From Lutraria lutraria (taxonomy: Eukaryota; Mollusca; Bivalvia; Venerida; Mactridae): a DNA stretch of 64,000 nucleotides. Shown here piece by piece: positions 22,601-33,511 of this stretch. The position numbers and the translations under genes are program-made. The DNA lies in contig OZ026838.1 in NCBI GenBank assembly GCA_964023205.1, positions 27,927,843 to 27,991,842 on the forward strand, read 5' to 3'. Under the pieces are notes generated by a model, which saw only the letters and a program-made list of their open reading frames with translations, was not told the origin of the DNA and made no database searches. Positions within the stretch are counted from its first letter, which is position 1; each line of letters opens with the position of its first letter.

Positions 22601-25324
22601 TAAAGAATAAAACCTACACCGTACAAACGTTATTACCTAATGTAAGAATACTTGCACCGTTGGTATGCATAACATCCACAAATGTTGCGTCACTGGGATC
22701 AAGTCTTACTGTTATATCTGTGTACTGGAAGTAGGGATCAGCTGGGTCTAAACCTGGATGGAATTAATTAATACAACAAATATTCAGTAAATTGATTCAT
22801 TATTCAAACTAATACAGTATATTTATACTGTCTGCTTGTCCCTGACTTTTATCAAGCTCCACAGAAAACCATTGTACATGTACAGAATTTCCTTTGCAGT
22901 GTCGCACTGCGGTATCTCGAATATTTTAAACGTTAGAATGAATGGTTCATTGAAGCAAATATTTCTGACATTGTATGAAGTTCTCATGTTCTAATGACTA
23001 ACCTGATATACGACCAAGATTTGTTGTACGTTCTCCAGCATATCCACAGATATGGGCCCCTAGACTGTGTCCGATTAAATGGAAATCTTCTGGACGCGCA
23101 CCTGCACGATCCTGCAATTAGTTACAGTGGAATACCATATCAAACAAAATCCTTAGTAATTCCTTTCGATTTATTTATTCTAGGTGCGAAATTAAAAATG
23201 GGGTAGTAAATTGCCCAAAGTCCAATTTTAAAAAAGAACTGATTGTTTCTCTTACAAAATCATTGTGTCAAAGGGCATTTGATATTTGCTTAATCTCTTT
23301 TCGTTTCATTTCCCACAATGTCCTCTGTGGTAATTCAGCGCCAGCGTAATCACAATTATATACTTAACATATTTTAAGCCAATACATGTGTATAGGGGTC
23401 ACTAAGACAGTCACGTGGGGATCATGTGACCAGTTCAGATGAAATACACATGTACTTCTCGTAATGGAAATTTATAAGTTTATAAGACTTATCAAAATAT
23501 AAACGTACCATCAGGACCATGATAAGTTTTGCCAGCACTGCACCAACAACTCGTGTATTTGCCGTAGCCTGTGTGTATGGTATACTTGAACCACCGCCCC
23601 AGTCCAATAATACAACATTGTAATCACCATGCTTCAACAGTTCCGTCTTCATTTTCTGGTGTTAAAAACAACCATACTGAGTTTCCCTCGAAAATAAATA
23701 TTCTTAGTTTGATACTTTAATAACAATACTAGTAAAGGTACTTAGTATTAGCCGAAATACCGAATCAAAAGCTAAACAATAAGGACTTACCATTAAACAG
23801 TGAAACAATAAGTACTAACTATTAAACCGTTAAGCAATAAGGACTAACCATTAAACAGTTACGCAATAAGGACTAACCATTGAACAGTTAAACAATTAGG
23901 ACTGACTATTAAACAGTTACACAATAAGGACTAACCATTAAACAGTTAAACAATTAGGACTGACTATTAAACAGTTACGCAATAAGGACTAACCATTAAA
24001 CAGTTACGCAATAAGGACTAACCATTAAACAGTTAAGCAATAAGGACTAACCATTGAACAGTTAAACAATTAGGACTGACTATTAAACAGTTAAGCAATA
24101 AGTACTAACCATTAGCCAGTCAGCAAAACCGTTCTCTAAGAATCCATGACTGACAACTTTGGTCGGTCTGCTGCCCTGGAAATGAGAACCAGTGATGCTT
24201 GCAAAATTGTCAGGATTTAGGAACTGATATTCCCCGTCATTTTTATTCGCTCTCGTGAACAACAAGAAACGAGGGTTGATGCTTGATGGACTCTGCGGAC
24301 TGAGGTTGACAGGTCGATGAAGACTGGTGAACGCCCCACCCGTACTAAAACAACCAATGTCACCGTAGCATACAGTGGACCCTGAAATAACACAGTACGT
24401 GTTCCTGATTATTGTGTCGATATCATATATCAATATCATTTTTTCACTAAACCTTTTTTTTTAAATTTTGTGTATTACAAGTGGATTTATATTCGACCGT
24501 ATGTGTTTAGTGTTGTCACCAAATCTCCTAACGAGACCATGGGTGATTATTATTTATTTGTTTTCGAACACACGTACAAAACAAAAATCATATGTATACG
24601 TATTTCATGGCAATTAAGTCAATATAATTAGACGGACTTTACACCAAAAATTATGGGAAAAGATGGGAATACGTGTATATCAGTCAAAACATCCTGAAAC
24701 ACCACCATACGAAAGGTCCTGACAAATTAGTGCATGTCTGACCGAATGTTTCAGGATTAAGGGAATTTAGTGTATCAGCATCTAGCTATATAAATTATTA
24801 TTTTAAAAGTCATTCAAATTCATTGTAGTATGCTGATAGAAACACATAACACATTCGACTATTCATTATGGGGTACAAATGTACTAGAGTACTGTCTTGT
24901 TGGTATTGAGATAATAAAGCTCGGTTTTAGAACATTCCTAATTTTATCAAATCATGATCAAGATACATATTAATTATCTTATATAGAAATAAAATGTACA
25001 CTCATTTTACCGTTGAAGACGTCAAAATCCAGGATATAACATATTAGTGTTATAGTTTCAAAACATTTTAGTACATGTATACGTAAGATTCAACTTCTTG
25101 TTAATTAAACTAATACTTTTCATACTGTTGTTTACATGATATAGAAAATTATATTCGCTTATAGTTAAAACCTCATTTCAAACGAACTAAACATTTCTTT
25201 ATTGCAGGATTCCTATTATCAATATTAGTATTTACGTACGTTTCTCTATCAAATCTTCATCATTTGTTGCACACACACCGCTGAGGGTAATAAATAAGCA
25301 ACAATACTTAATAACACCCAACAT
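19628..25324 (-). CDS. Secreted pancreatic-lipase-family triacylglycerol lipase with PLAT domain
   Basis: Ten exons: 25324-25240, 24381-24110, 23655-23509, 23111-23003, 22753-22637, 22244-22125, 21629-21514, 21027-20895, 20504-20381 and 19826-19628. Phases agree throughout, giving 473 residues. An N-terminal signal peptide ([19 protein letters not shown]) precedes [11 protein letters not shown], typical of the family. The nucleophile serine is S184 in GHSLGAH, the acid D207 in GLDPADP and the histidine H293 in ACSHLRAH. The spacings of 23 and 86 residues nearly match pancreatic lipase (24 and 87). Residues from about 360 on ([15 protein letters not shown], then [13 protein letters not shown]) form a PLAT/lipoxygenase-like C-terminal domain. 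The likely role is extracellular triglyceride or phospholipid hydrolysis, perhaps digestive. Colipase dependence cannot be judged. The donor of exon 2 is embedded in a minisatellite. The last 3 coding bases of exon 9 overlap a possible in-frame stop if the intron is retained. Confidence 0.93.
19920..20095. mobile_element. Short MITE (CTCCAAAGCAACACC family), copy 2
   Basis: Left part CTCCAAAGCAACACCCTTTG, core GTCATGCTGTTGTTGAAAGG and right part GACCGCTCTGGAGAGG. It lies in the last intron of the lipase gene and is related to 16849-17008 and 43364-43547. Confidence 0.7.
21221..21386. mobile_element. MITE with CAGTTAAACTCCGAATAAAGG termini
   Basis: The left end CAGTTAAACTCCGAATAAAG is mirrored by CCTTTATTCACAGGTTTGAC then TG at the right. 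Several AATAAAGG/CCTTTATT units point inward from both ends. It lies in lipase intron 7. A degenerate relative is at 27704-27862. Confidence 0.65.
23773..24115. repeat. 29-bp minisatellite spanning a lipase 5' splice site
   Basis: About twelve units of 29 bp (for example GCAATAAGGACTAACCATTA then AACAGTTAC) occupy most of lipase intron 2. The last unit runs across the exon 2 donor and supplies the last bases of the exon. On the gene strand most units read AATG followed by GTTAGT, the same string as the real donor; the most distant unit reads AATG then GTAAGT. Confidence 0.9.
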
Positions 25325-27703
25325 GGTCGAATGTTGATCAGTGTGTGCCCAATTTCCACCAAATATAGACTGGAATGTGCCGACAGCATGACGGCGCTTA
25401 CCTGACCTTTAGTCTTAAGTCTGAATTATCATTAACGACAGAGATAAAGGACTAATTATTTAAATGAGGGTCAGACAAAGTCATCGAGTCTACATTCCAA
25501 ATACTATCAGATCTACATGTACATGTTAGCAAAATAAGCGACCGAAAATTCGTGATGGTAATCCTCAATATTTCATACGGTATGCGCTGTTCCTGTGAAT
25601 ACAGTAAAATCTCAACTAGGGACTACTTACATAATTATTAAGATAATCTTATAACGATCGTGTATTATTCGGACTGTTTTCAATATCTCGTTTATAGTTC
25701 AACGTAACTATTAGACCACTTCTCTGTTTAAACCGATTTCTTATTAAGTACCATAGAAAGTGCAATTGCTACACTGCGGTTCATATTTCGTCGCCTGAGA
25801 ATAATGATGAGCTAACTTTATTTTTACCATTATGAGAAAAAGACCAACTGGCAAACATTCAAAGTCAATTGAAGAACATGGATATTGCACAGAATGAGAT
25901 TGAAAAACTTTAACGGGGGCTACAATTGCTAAAACAAGGGCACGTGGAGATAGCTCTCCAACCATGTAAAAAATCTCAAAATCTTCAAAATGGTACATAG
26001 CTCACTATAAGATTCAGGCGACGATTTATTCGTACATTGGTTATTTTGCTTATAAATTACACGTTCATTTTATTCTCGAAGAGTTTATTTTCTATGTCTT
26101 CGGGTTGAAGCCATTAAGGGTCACTTAATATTCATGTTTTGTCTATTAATGATCAATAATAAAGTCAGTAAACAAAGTCCAAACATTATTTTGTTATGTT
26201 TCACTTTAAAGATATCACATTTAGGGTGAGACCACGCCAGATCTGTTCAAAGTCCTATAAACTATTTCATCGCTGCTTAAGATCTGTATTCTAAACCTAA
26301 TATGACCCCCAGTGGATCTACACATGAATGTACAAACTTATCTCCCACGGCGAGCTCTTCAGTGCGAGAGGCATTCACTAAACTACCACGTCCGTCTCTT
26401 CTTTCACTAATCGAGGTGTTGTTCATGGTATCAAATCTCTTCCAATGCCTGAAAGTGTTACTGAAGTGAACTTATTAACAAATCAGTGAACTGTAAACTA
26501 TACATTGTTTATATATACTGATTAACGAACGGGTTGAGGTTATGCCGAGTGAAAGTCACTTAAAGGGGGGTTTAATGCAATGAGTTTTTTTTAGAATTAT
26601 CCGTTTTTCCGTTTTCCGTTTAGTTTTTTACTTTTTAAATGTTTTAAGTTTAAAAATAACCCTAAACATTCTTACAATTCTTTCTCTACACCGGACGTAG
26701 CAATTTACGTCAATCACGTAAATTAATATACGTGTTCCTTTCCAGGATTTGAGATATTTTGCTTAATCTTTTATCTTACTTCTTACATTTCATTCTTACA
26801 CATCACAGAGTTAATCGCGTCATAAGGCGTAAAAGGGTATTAATTTTTAGTTTACCCGACCTACCCAATTCCCCCCGCGACCCTAGATTCTTTATGCGGA
26901 ACAGAATACCCATTTTAAGAATTCTCATTTTATTTTACCTTTATTTCAAGAGCAAAAAATGGTCCCGACCTACCGACCCTATTTTTAATGAGCAAGTAAC
27001 CAGAAATAAACAATATACCTAAATACAATCATGCCACGTTAACAGGAATTTATTCATTAGCTCAGTCAATACTCAATAGACAGCTATTCTATTTAGGCTT
27101 ACATAAAGACGTTTTGTACTATGCACGTGAGACATTAAAATATTACATATAAGATTGACCAACATTCGATTATGACAAACGGGCCTCTTTGTATGGTAAA
27201 TATAATTAGTGAAACAATTGTTTCATATTTGTTAAATATGATATATTTAAATGATCTGAATAACAGGCTATCAGAGCCGAGATCTCACACAGGGGGTAAA
27301 CAAAAAAATGTCTACCTGAAGACAGTGTAACATTATACATCATAATTGTATTGTGAAATTCGTATTACGACAGATAGTGATATGTGAATAATGACGCCTT
27401 CTTGTAGGTGTGTTCTATCGGGGTGAGGGTAATACAATGTACATTCAAGATATTTATACGCTGTTAGAGAGATAAAAATGGCATTTTCAGAGCCTTTGCA
27501 CGTACGAAGTTGTTTTGATTAAATTTATGACAATATGACTATCAATCACAACAAAGTCTGACTATTTAAGCTTTGCAGAACTTTTGTGTGAAGAAAAAAA
27601 TGATTGTGTTGTTAGCCAGAATATACCTAATAAATTGCTAACTGACCGAATTTACTGCTTTGATTTACACGAAACAGTGATAAAAACTAAAACTATATAC
27701 ATT

Positions 27704-27862
27704 CAGTCAAGCCTGAGAACAAGGTTACCATTGGGCAAGTCACAATTTGATATCTTGGTGACAGATGACCTTTATTCTCAGGTCAGTTTGTAAAGAATGC
27801 CAATGACCTTTTTTCATAGAATGACCTTTATTCTCAGTATGGCCTTTGTTCGAAGGTGACTG
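27704..27862. mobile_element. Degenerate MITE (CAGTCAAGCCTGAGAACAAGG end)
   Basis: The left end CAGTCAAGCCTGAGAACAAG and right end CCTTTGTTCGAAGGTGACTG form inverted termini. Internal GACCTTTATTCTCAG units resemble the element at 21221-21386. Confidence 0.5.
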
Positions 27863-28654
27863 CAAACACAATATTTGAATTGTCTTGATTTTCTACCATC
27901 TGTGTATTTCTTATTCTTCTGGGTTCAATGTCACACCAACACAGGATCATTTGGCGACATTCCAGCTTTATCCAGATGGAGGAGGACACTAGCCATACAC
28001 CTTGGTAGATCCATGGCACCGAGCTCCCGTAGTAAGCTAGCAGGACAGATTCATTGTATAATATCTACTGAAACAAATCATTCCATTAAATCATAGTGTT
28101 AGCACAAAAAGTGTACACACATGAATATTGAAACAAGATTTTAGTTTAACTTACCCACATCTACTCCATACTATTATGAGAAAGTACCCTAAATTAAAGC
28201 ATAGTATTTCAGTTGGTGACAAGATAAAAGATACATTAATTTTATTTAGATATTAGAACTTAGAAGGGATAATAAATACAAACAAGAAAGTCAAGTTAAG
28301 AACAATAAGCTGTGTTCAGTAAACGCATATGACCCCAATGACACGCATAAAGTAACCTCGTACGTACGGACGGACGGACGTACGGTCAAGGCGATCACCA
28401 TATACCCCGCATCATTTTTATACCAAGGGCATAGCAAGAAAAATAGTTTCAAGAGATATTTAACATTGTAACGTTCCATTGACAGTAAAATGATAATGGT
28501 TTAAAGTGTACTAGTTTACATAAAGAACGTTTTAAAAAATTACGGTTAGATGGGATTATTTTTTTTCAGACATTTTATTACTTTCATACATGTACCTTAT
28601 TCAGTCGAAACAGTGCCCGTTTACATGTAAATGGCAGTATCTAAAACTTCTATC

Positions 28655-28840
28655 AGGGCCATCATTTGACCCTTATGATGTTATTTTGACTCTTGGAATT
28701 AATAAAATAAGGACTCGGACCCTTGAGAATTTGTACCAATGGGTAAACTTTGCTATTACAATATAGTATGATATTTTGCTGATTCTTTGAATAAGGATCT
28801 TATTTGACCCTCAACTTTTGCCGTCTAATGAAATCTTTTT
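28655..28840 (+). repeat. Left direct repeat flanking the DMRT gene
   Basis: This segment, with TTTGACCCTTATGATG, GAATTTGTACCAATGGGT and TTTGACCCTCAACTTTTG, is repeated in the same orientation and order at 31020-31313 on the other side of the DMRT gene. The second copy is interrupted. It is probably an interspersed repeat family. Confidence 0.65.
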
Positions 28841-29286
28841 TAAGGTATAACAATGATGTCTTTAATGGGGAAGTCAGGTCTAGATCATCTACATGTAGTT
28901 GAGCTTGCATTAATTAATTACCTCATAGCAATTATTACACATGTATATGTATATGAAAGCGTCTGATGAAATCCTTTATCAAATATCCATAAAAAAAGGT
29001 TTGAAGTAAAAACACAAAAATATATATTTGTGTCCATGTCTGCCTTGTTTTATTTGACACTCGAGTTATCTATAGAATATAGGAGACATTAAAACGATTA
29101 TCTTCAACAGATAAACCGCCGTGAACAATTCAGTCAAGGAACTTTACAGGCATTCACAAAAACTTGACGATAATTGGTTTATAATTTCACTTTCGCTACG
29201 TTAGATCACGGTGTGTGATATATCCCTTATAGACTATCTAGTTTCACTGTATGGGTGGAGTTACTTCTGACTGAGTGGCTCCAGAC

Positions 29287-29293
29287 TATATAA
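29287..29293 (+). promoter_or_regulatory. TATA box of the DMRT gene
   Basis: TATATAA in the context GACTATATAAGGCC lies 127 bases above the DMRT start codon. A start of transcription about 30 bases downstream (around 29317-29325) would leave a 5' UTR of about 100 bases. Confidence 0.6.
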
Positions 29294-29419
29294 GGCCAAT
29301 ACCTGTTCGAAATGATTAAGTCGAGTAAAATATTACATTGCAGCACATTGTGACGAGTTATTCTGAATATATTTAGATATTATAATATCTTGTTTGAATT
29401 AGAAGAACTGTTAGACAAA

Positions 29420-30707
29420 ATGGCAGAAGATTCGCTAGTTTCTGATGGAGGACAAATGTCAATCCAAGGGCCAATGTTTATAAGGAGTTTTGATAGATAT
29501 CCACGGACACCTAAATGTGCCAGGTGCAGAAATCATGGGGTTGTTTCCGCATTGAAAGGACATAAACGATTCTGTCGCTGGAGAAATTGTTCATGTGTAA
29601 AATGCACGTTGATATGTGAACGCCAGCGCGTGATGGCGGCTCAGGTGGCGTTACGTAGACAACAAGCTCAAGAAGAGTTTGGAACTATGGATTTGGGATA
29701 CGTATGTGGTCAGGACAATGCATTAAGAGTATATCCTGATATCCATGATCGCTCAAGGTTGATAAGAGCCCGGGAAGACGACAGCGACAATGAACAACCA
29801 CGTAAGTTTTGAAACTTTAAAATTGTCTGATTACAATTAAGTATATACTGAGGGTAAACAGAACTTTAATAGATCGACACTGTTGTTCAGTTTTTCTGTG
29901 TACTTATTTAAGGTTTCTTTAATTTAACTGTAAATAATTCACCGAGTTTGCTTGACAACATTCTGCCATATTTATAATCAATTCTGTAAATGTTAGCGCA
30001 ATATTTAAAGATTAACTTTTCGCGGATACCGCATAAAATGTTTTGACCAGCTGTAATAGCCTGTACGTTGTTTCAATTAATAATGATATATATTTTTATA
30101 TTTTTTATATTTTACAGCCTTTAAACGTGTTCGTCTAGACGACCAAGACATTATATCATTGAGACAGGCGTCGGGGAGTCCAGACAGTCGAGGTTCTGTA
30201 TCTCCTCATAGTACAAGCTCATCCTCCGGGTCACCGACACCAGAATCTTATCAACAATGTACACGAAGTTCAGACGAATATCTAATTGAAAACAACAAAT
30301 CTATAGAACTCTTGTGTAGAATTTTTCCCACCATAAAAAGACATGTTCTGCAGTTAATTTTGTTCGCTTGCCATGGCAACATCGTCCAGACGATTGATCA
30401 AGTCTTCAACACTCAGAAGCTTGAAAACGAATCGAGAATGAAGACTGCATTAGTAACTCCTCAAACATGTTTACCAACAAATCTAGACTCTTTAAAAAGT
30501 GTACCATCTGCATTTGAACCCGTGAGAATGTGTGGCACTGCCGTTCAACAAACATTAAACTGTAACCCATATTCAGTACCGGATATTTTTCAGCGGGGAC
30601 TATTTCCAGCCCATCATAGACCTACTTTTTCTAACTACGCTGTATCAAGCTTGTATCCATACGCATTTCCATCCCAGGCTAAAGCTGCCGTGCATTTTAA
30701 ACATTAA
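29420..30707 (+). CDS. DMRT4/5-type (DMRTA) DM-domain transcription factor
   Basis: Two exons, 29420-29801 and 30118-30707, joined in phase, give 323 residues. The ATG at 29420 has AAAATGG context; upstream in-frame codons lack an ATG. The DM zinc-binding domain spans about residues 26-86 and starts [15 protein letters not shown], with intertwined zinc ligands among C33, C36, H39, H48, C52, C57, C59 and C62, followed by the recognition helix [24 protein letters not shown] domain (about 188-225, [20 protein letters not shown]) places it in the DMRTA group (DMRT4/5) rather than DMRT1 or DMRT2. The linker is Ser/Pro-rich. One oddity is LICERQ, where relatives usually have LIAERQ. Members act in neural, sensory and sometimes gonadal development; the role here is not shown by sequence. 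Confidence 0.94.
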
Positions 30708-30811
30708 AATTGTTGAATTGATCATGTGACTTGTACTTAAACGTCTCTAAATTATCTGGAGAAAATGTATTTATGAAAACATGACGACTATTTTGTTGTT
30801 TCGTATTATGC

Positions 30812-30817
30812 AATAAA
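30812..30817 (+). terminator. DMRT polyadenylation signal (AATAAA)
   Basis: AATAAATAAAC lies about 105 bases after the DMRT stop codon, followed by T-rich sequence. Confidence 0.65.
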
Positions 30818-31019
30818 TAAACTGTATATTAAAATCTTACACTGCATTATTTTTGTTTCAACTCGGTGCTTATTTTAAGACCGGACAAAATTAGGAAATC
30901 GTGTTTTCAAGCATCGAAATCGACACAACATTACACATATCTCTGGATGTTTCACGATATTATTTATCTCTTAGAAATGTTGGCTAACTGGTTTAAGTTG
31001 TTATATCGATCAAATCAAT

Positions 31020-31313
31020 CCAGGGGCTTTAAGTTGACCCTTAAAATGGTATTTTGAATCTTGAAATTAGTAAAATAAGGATTCCGACTCTTCAGAATTT
31101 GTACCAATTGGTCAATTTTTCTGTTACAATGATACATGTTGCTGATTTTAAATTATAATCAGTCATGGGACATAATTATTTGTCCCCCAACAATTACTGA
31201 TGAATTCTGATGAGAACACAGAAATTATATCTTATATATCATCCTATGTATCCATCAATGGCAATTCGAACAGACAAACAAAATACGGCATGTTTTGACC
31301 CTCAACTTTTGAC
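31020..31313 (+). repeat. Right direct repeat flanking the DMRT gene
   Basis: This region repeats 28655-28840 in the same orientation: TTGACCCTTAAAATGG, GAATTTGTACCAATTGGTCA and TTTTGACCCTCAACTTTTGA. It has about 110 bp of extra sequence (31150-31280) and is itself split by the MULE-like element that begins at 31314. Confidence 0.65.
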
Positions 31314-31763
31314 CACAGGTGGCAGTATCAGTGTTTGGTCCACAAATGATGCAAACAATTTCCCGTCACTGATTTTATAATGTACTATCAAGGTGAAAAG
31401 CCTACTATAATAACTGTGAAAAGGTAAAAATGTGTTCCTTTCGTTATTTAACTTCGCTGCAAGCCATTTTGAGTCAAGTGCGAGTGATGTATCAATGGAA
31501 CACAATTTTACCGTTTCACAGTTATTAGATGTAATTGAACGAGATTTTCGGTAGGAATGAATATCTTGTAGTTTATCTGAATGACATGTGTAGCGATTTT
31601 CCTTCAGCGCACATCTTTTATGCCGAAACAACGAGTTGCGATGTTCCACATTGTTTGGCAAATATAGACATATAGTAGGCTTTTCACCTTGATAGTACAT
31701 ATAAGATCAGTGACGGGATTTTTTTGCATCATTTGTGGACCAAACACTGATACTGCCACCTGT
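31314..31763. mobile_element. Mutator-like non-autonomous element with 9-bp target duplication
   Basis: A 450-bp element with inverted ends close to 95 bp long (beginning ACAGGTGGCAGTATCAGTGT), flanked on both sides by ACTTTTGAC (31305-31313 and 31764-31772). Long terminal inverted repeats plus a 9-bp duplication fit Mutator-like elements. The 132-residue open frame inside is non-coding. It inserted into the right DMRT-flanking repeat. Confidence 0.82.
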
Positions 31764-32079
31764 ACTTTTGACGCACCATTTTAGCACCCTGTTGAGCAAG
31801 AAACTCATCCAACACAACTCGATCCTCTCCATTCTAGTATATAGATACATGTATATACTTGCGAGGAGAGTAACCCATGGCTGCCTTCAATGCCATTTTG
31901 AATGGACGACTATAAGTCGTATGAAACAATAACCAGCGCTTATAGTGTAAACATCAGTTACAGAATCAGTAGAAACATATCTTAAACCCAACATCGACTT
32001 TTACCTAAAGTCAGGCAACGTAAAACAACATAACATTCTATGTTGGAATTCTATACAAATTTCATTTTCATTTTTAAAA

Positions 32080-33201
32080 TTATATTATTTTTCGAATTTG
32101 TTTGATAATTCTTCGTCCTCTTCTCACAGTTTTCTTGGCCTTCTGTCCATTGTTTGGTAACTCGTCTACAGCTGAAGTATAAAGAAAAGAAATGTTTACA
32201 TAAAATGTATATAAAGTTGGGCAGTGCCAACTTAAGGAGAATGTACGGAGTGAGTAAAATAGAGTGGTGAGATCGAGACGAATTCCAAATGTTGATTTGT
32301 TAAGAACCATGAAGTGAGGAGTCTAGCTGGGCATGAAGTTCATAATTAAACCATTTAAAAATAAGGATGAGACTACGAGTAAAAGAGTAGTGATCGATTT
32401 CCAGCAAAAAAGGGAATTCATAAAAACCTGCATATGTATATGAGTAATATAAACGTGTTCGGTTGCAAATGCGTTTTTATAGATTTTTACATCATGATAA
32501 TCAAATTACATTTAATATGGGTGTTCAGAACCCTTAAGTAAGCGTGATCATCAAGAGGTGTGCAAATCGATAACTTACTGGTACTATGCGTGTTAGACAC
32601 CAGAAACATGTCAGCAATTCTCTTCAATTCTTCCTTTGTATACACTGTCTGTCTGTAATCCACATCTTTCATCGGTGAAACTCGACATTCAGAAAATAGT
32701 CTTTTATCACCAGATGGCGCTACTGTAATTGATACAAAACAAGTATAGATGAGAATAGTATTTCTAGAAGAAAAAAAACATTCAAAATTCCCAAAAGACT
32801 ACCACCAAAAACACCAACCCCCACACAACTTGGTCTTTTTTAGAACGATGTTTCATAGGTACATGTTTGCTGCAATATGTGAGAGATAATCAACTCCTTT
32901 GACGTGGAGTTACTGACCATTTCCTCGAGTAATGAATGAGTAGTCCACATGTAATTTGAAAACTTTACAAATTATATTTTTTCATTGAAGACTAAATAAA
33001 ACGATAACTTACTGGTACTATGTGTGTAGGAGACCAGAAACATGGCGGCAATTCTCTTCAATTCTTCCTTTGTATAAACTGGTTGTCTGCAATCCACATC
33101 TTTCATTGGTGAAACACGACATTCAGAAAATAGTCTTTTATCAACAGATGATGCTACTGTAGCATTATGTTCATTTTGTTTGTCTGTAAATCCGATCAAG
33201 T
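32080..33201 (-). CDS. Unrecognised protein gene with duplicated exon (3' part)
   Basis: Three phase-1 exons: 33201-33013, 32722-32579 and 32171-32080, with good acceptors and identical GTAAGTTATC donors on the first two. The first two exons are duplicates: both encode DKRLFSECRVSPMKDVD and YTKEELKRIA with few substitutions. The last exon gives a basic tail (KKTVRRGRRIIKQIRKII) and a stop. A possible upstream exon at 33511-33434 (open frame ending FSDRKKR, donor GTGAGT) ends in phase 2 and does not fit; it borders a run of seven A bases where one miscalled base would restore phase. No start codon was found. No family is recognised. The basic tail could bind nucleic acid or be a nuclear signal, but that is speculation. 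Confidence 0.6.
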
Positions 33202-33511
33202 CTGAAAATAATTGAGGAAATATTAAATACGTTAAACAGAAAGCTTATACATGTATAGTTTTGCTGATAAACAAAAGAAGCTATTTTTTTTTTAGTAAAG
33301 TGTGATACATAAAATGCCGGGGGTCCGGTAAAACTTCATCTGTACATGTATTTCCCTCGTGATTGGACGTGTACAGCTAGAAAATAATTTACATTCTTTT
33401 CATTAACAATGTGAACGATTATGTTTTACTCACCGTTTTTTTCTGTCAGAAAACGCACCAGGACTCAAGACTGTTACTTCTGTGAAGCGTGCGTTATCTT
33501 TTCTTAAATTT

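Larger units (their letters stand above)
25325..29286. other. Intergenic region between lipase and DMRT genes
   Basis: No exon chain was recognised. The 84- and 87-residue open frames (25744-25998, 26759-27022) have no splice or motif support. Contents include a repeat near 26860-27000 (CGACCTACCC type, related to 17670-17700), a degenerate MITE at 27704-27862, a CGGA/CGTA simple repeat near 28360-28384, and the left DMRT-flanking repeat at 28655-28840. Confidence 0.5.

Noticed and set aside
23773..24115. Possible CRISPR-like array (29-bp periodicity)
   Set aside because: Units are directly contiguous without unique spacers, and the genome is eukaryotic; it is a minisatellite.
31302..31700. 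132-residue open frame on the minus strand
   Set aside because: It lies within the Mutator-like element and spans its inverted ends; no splice sites or recognisable motif.
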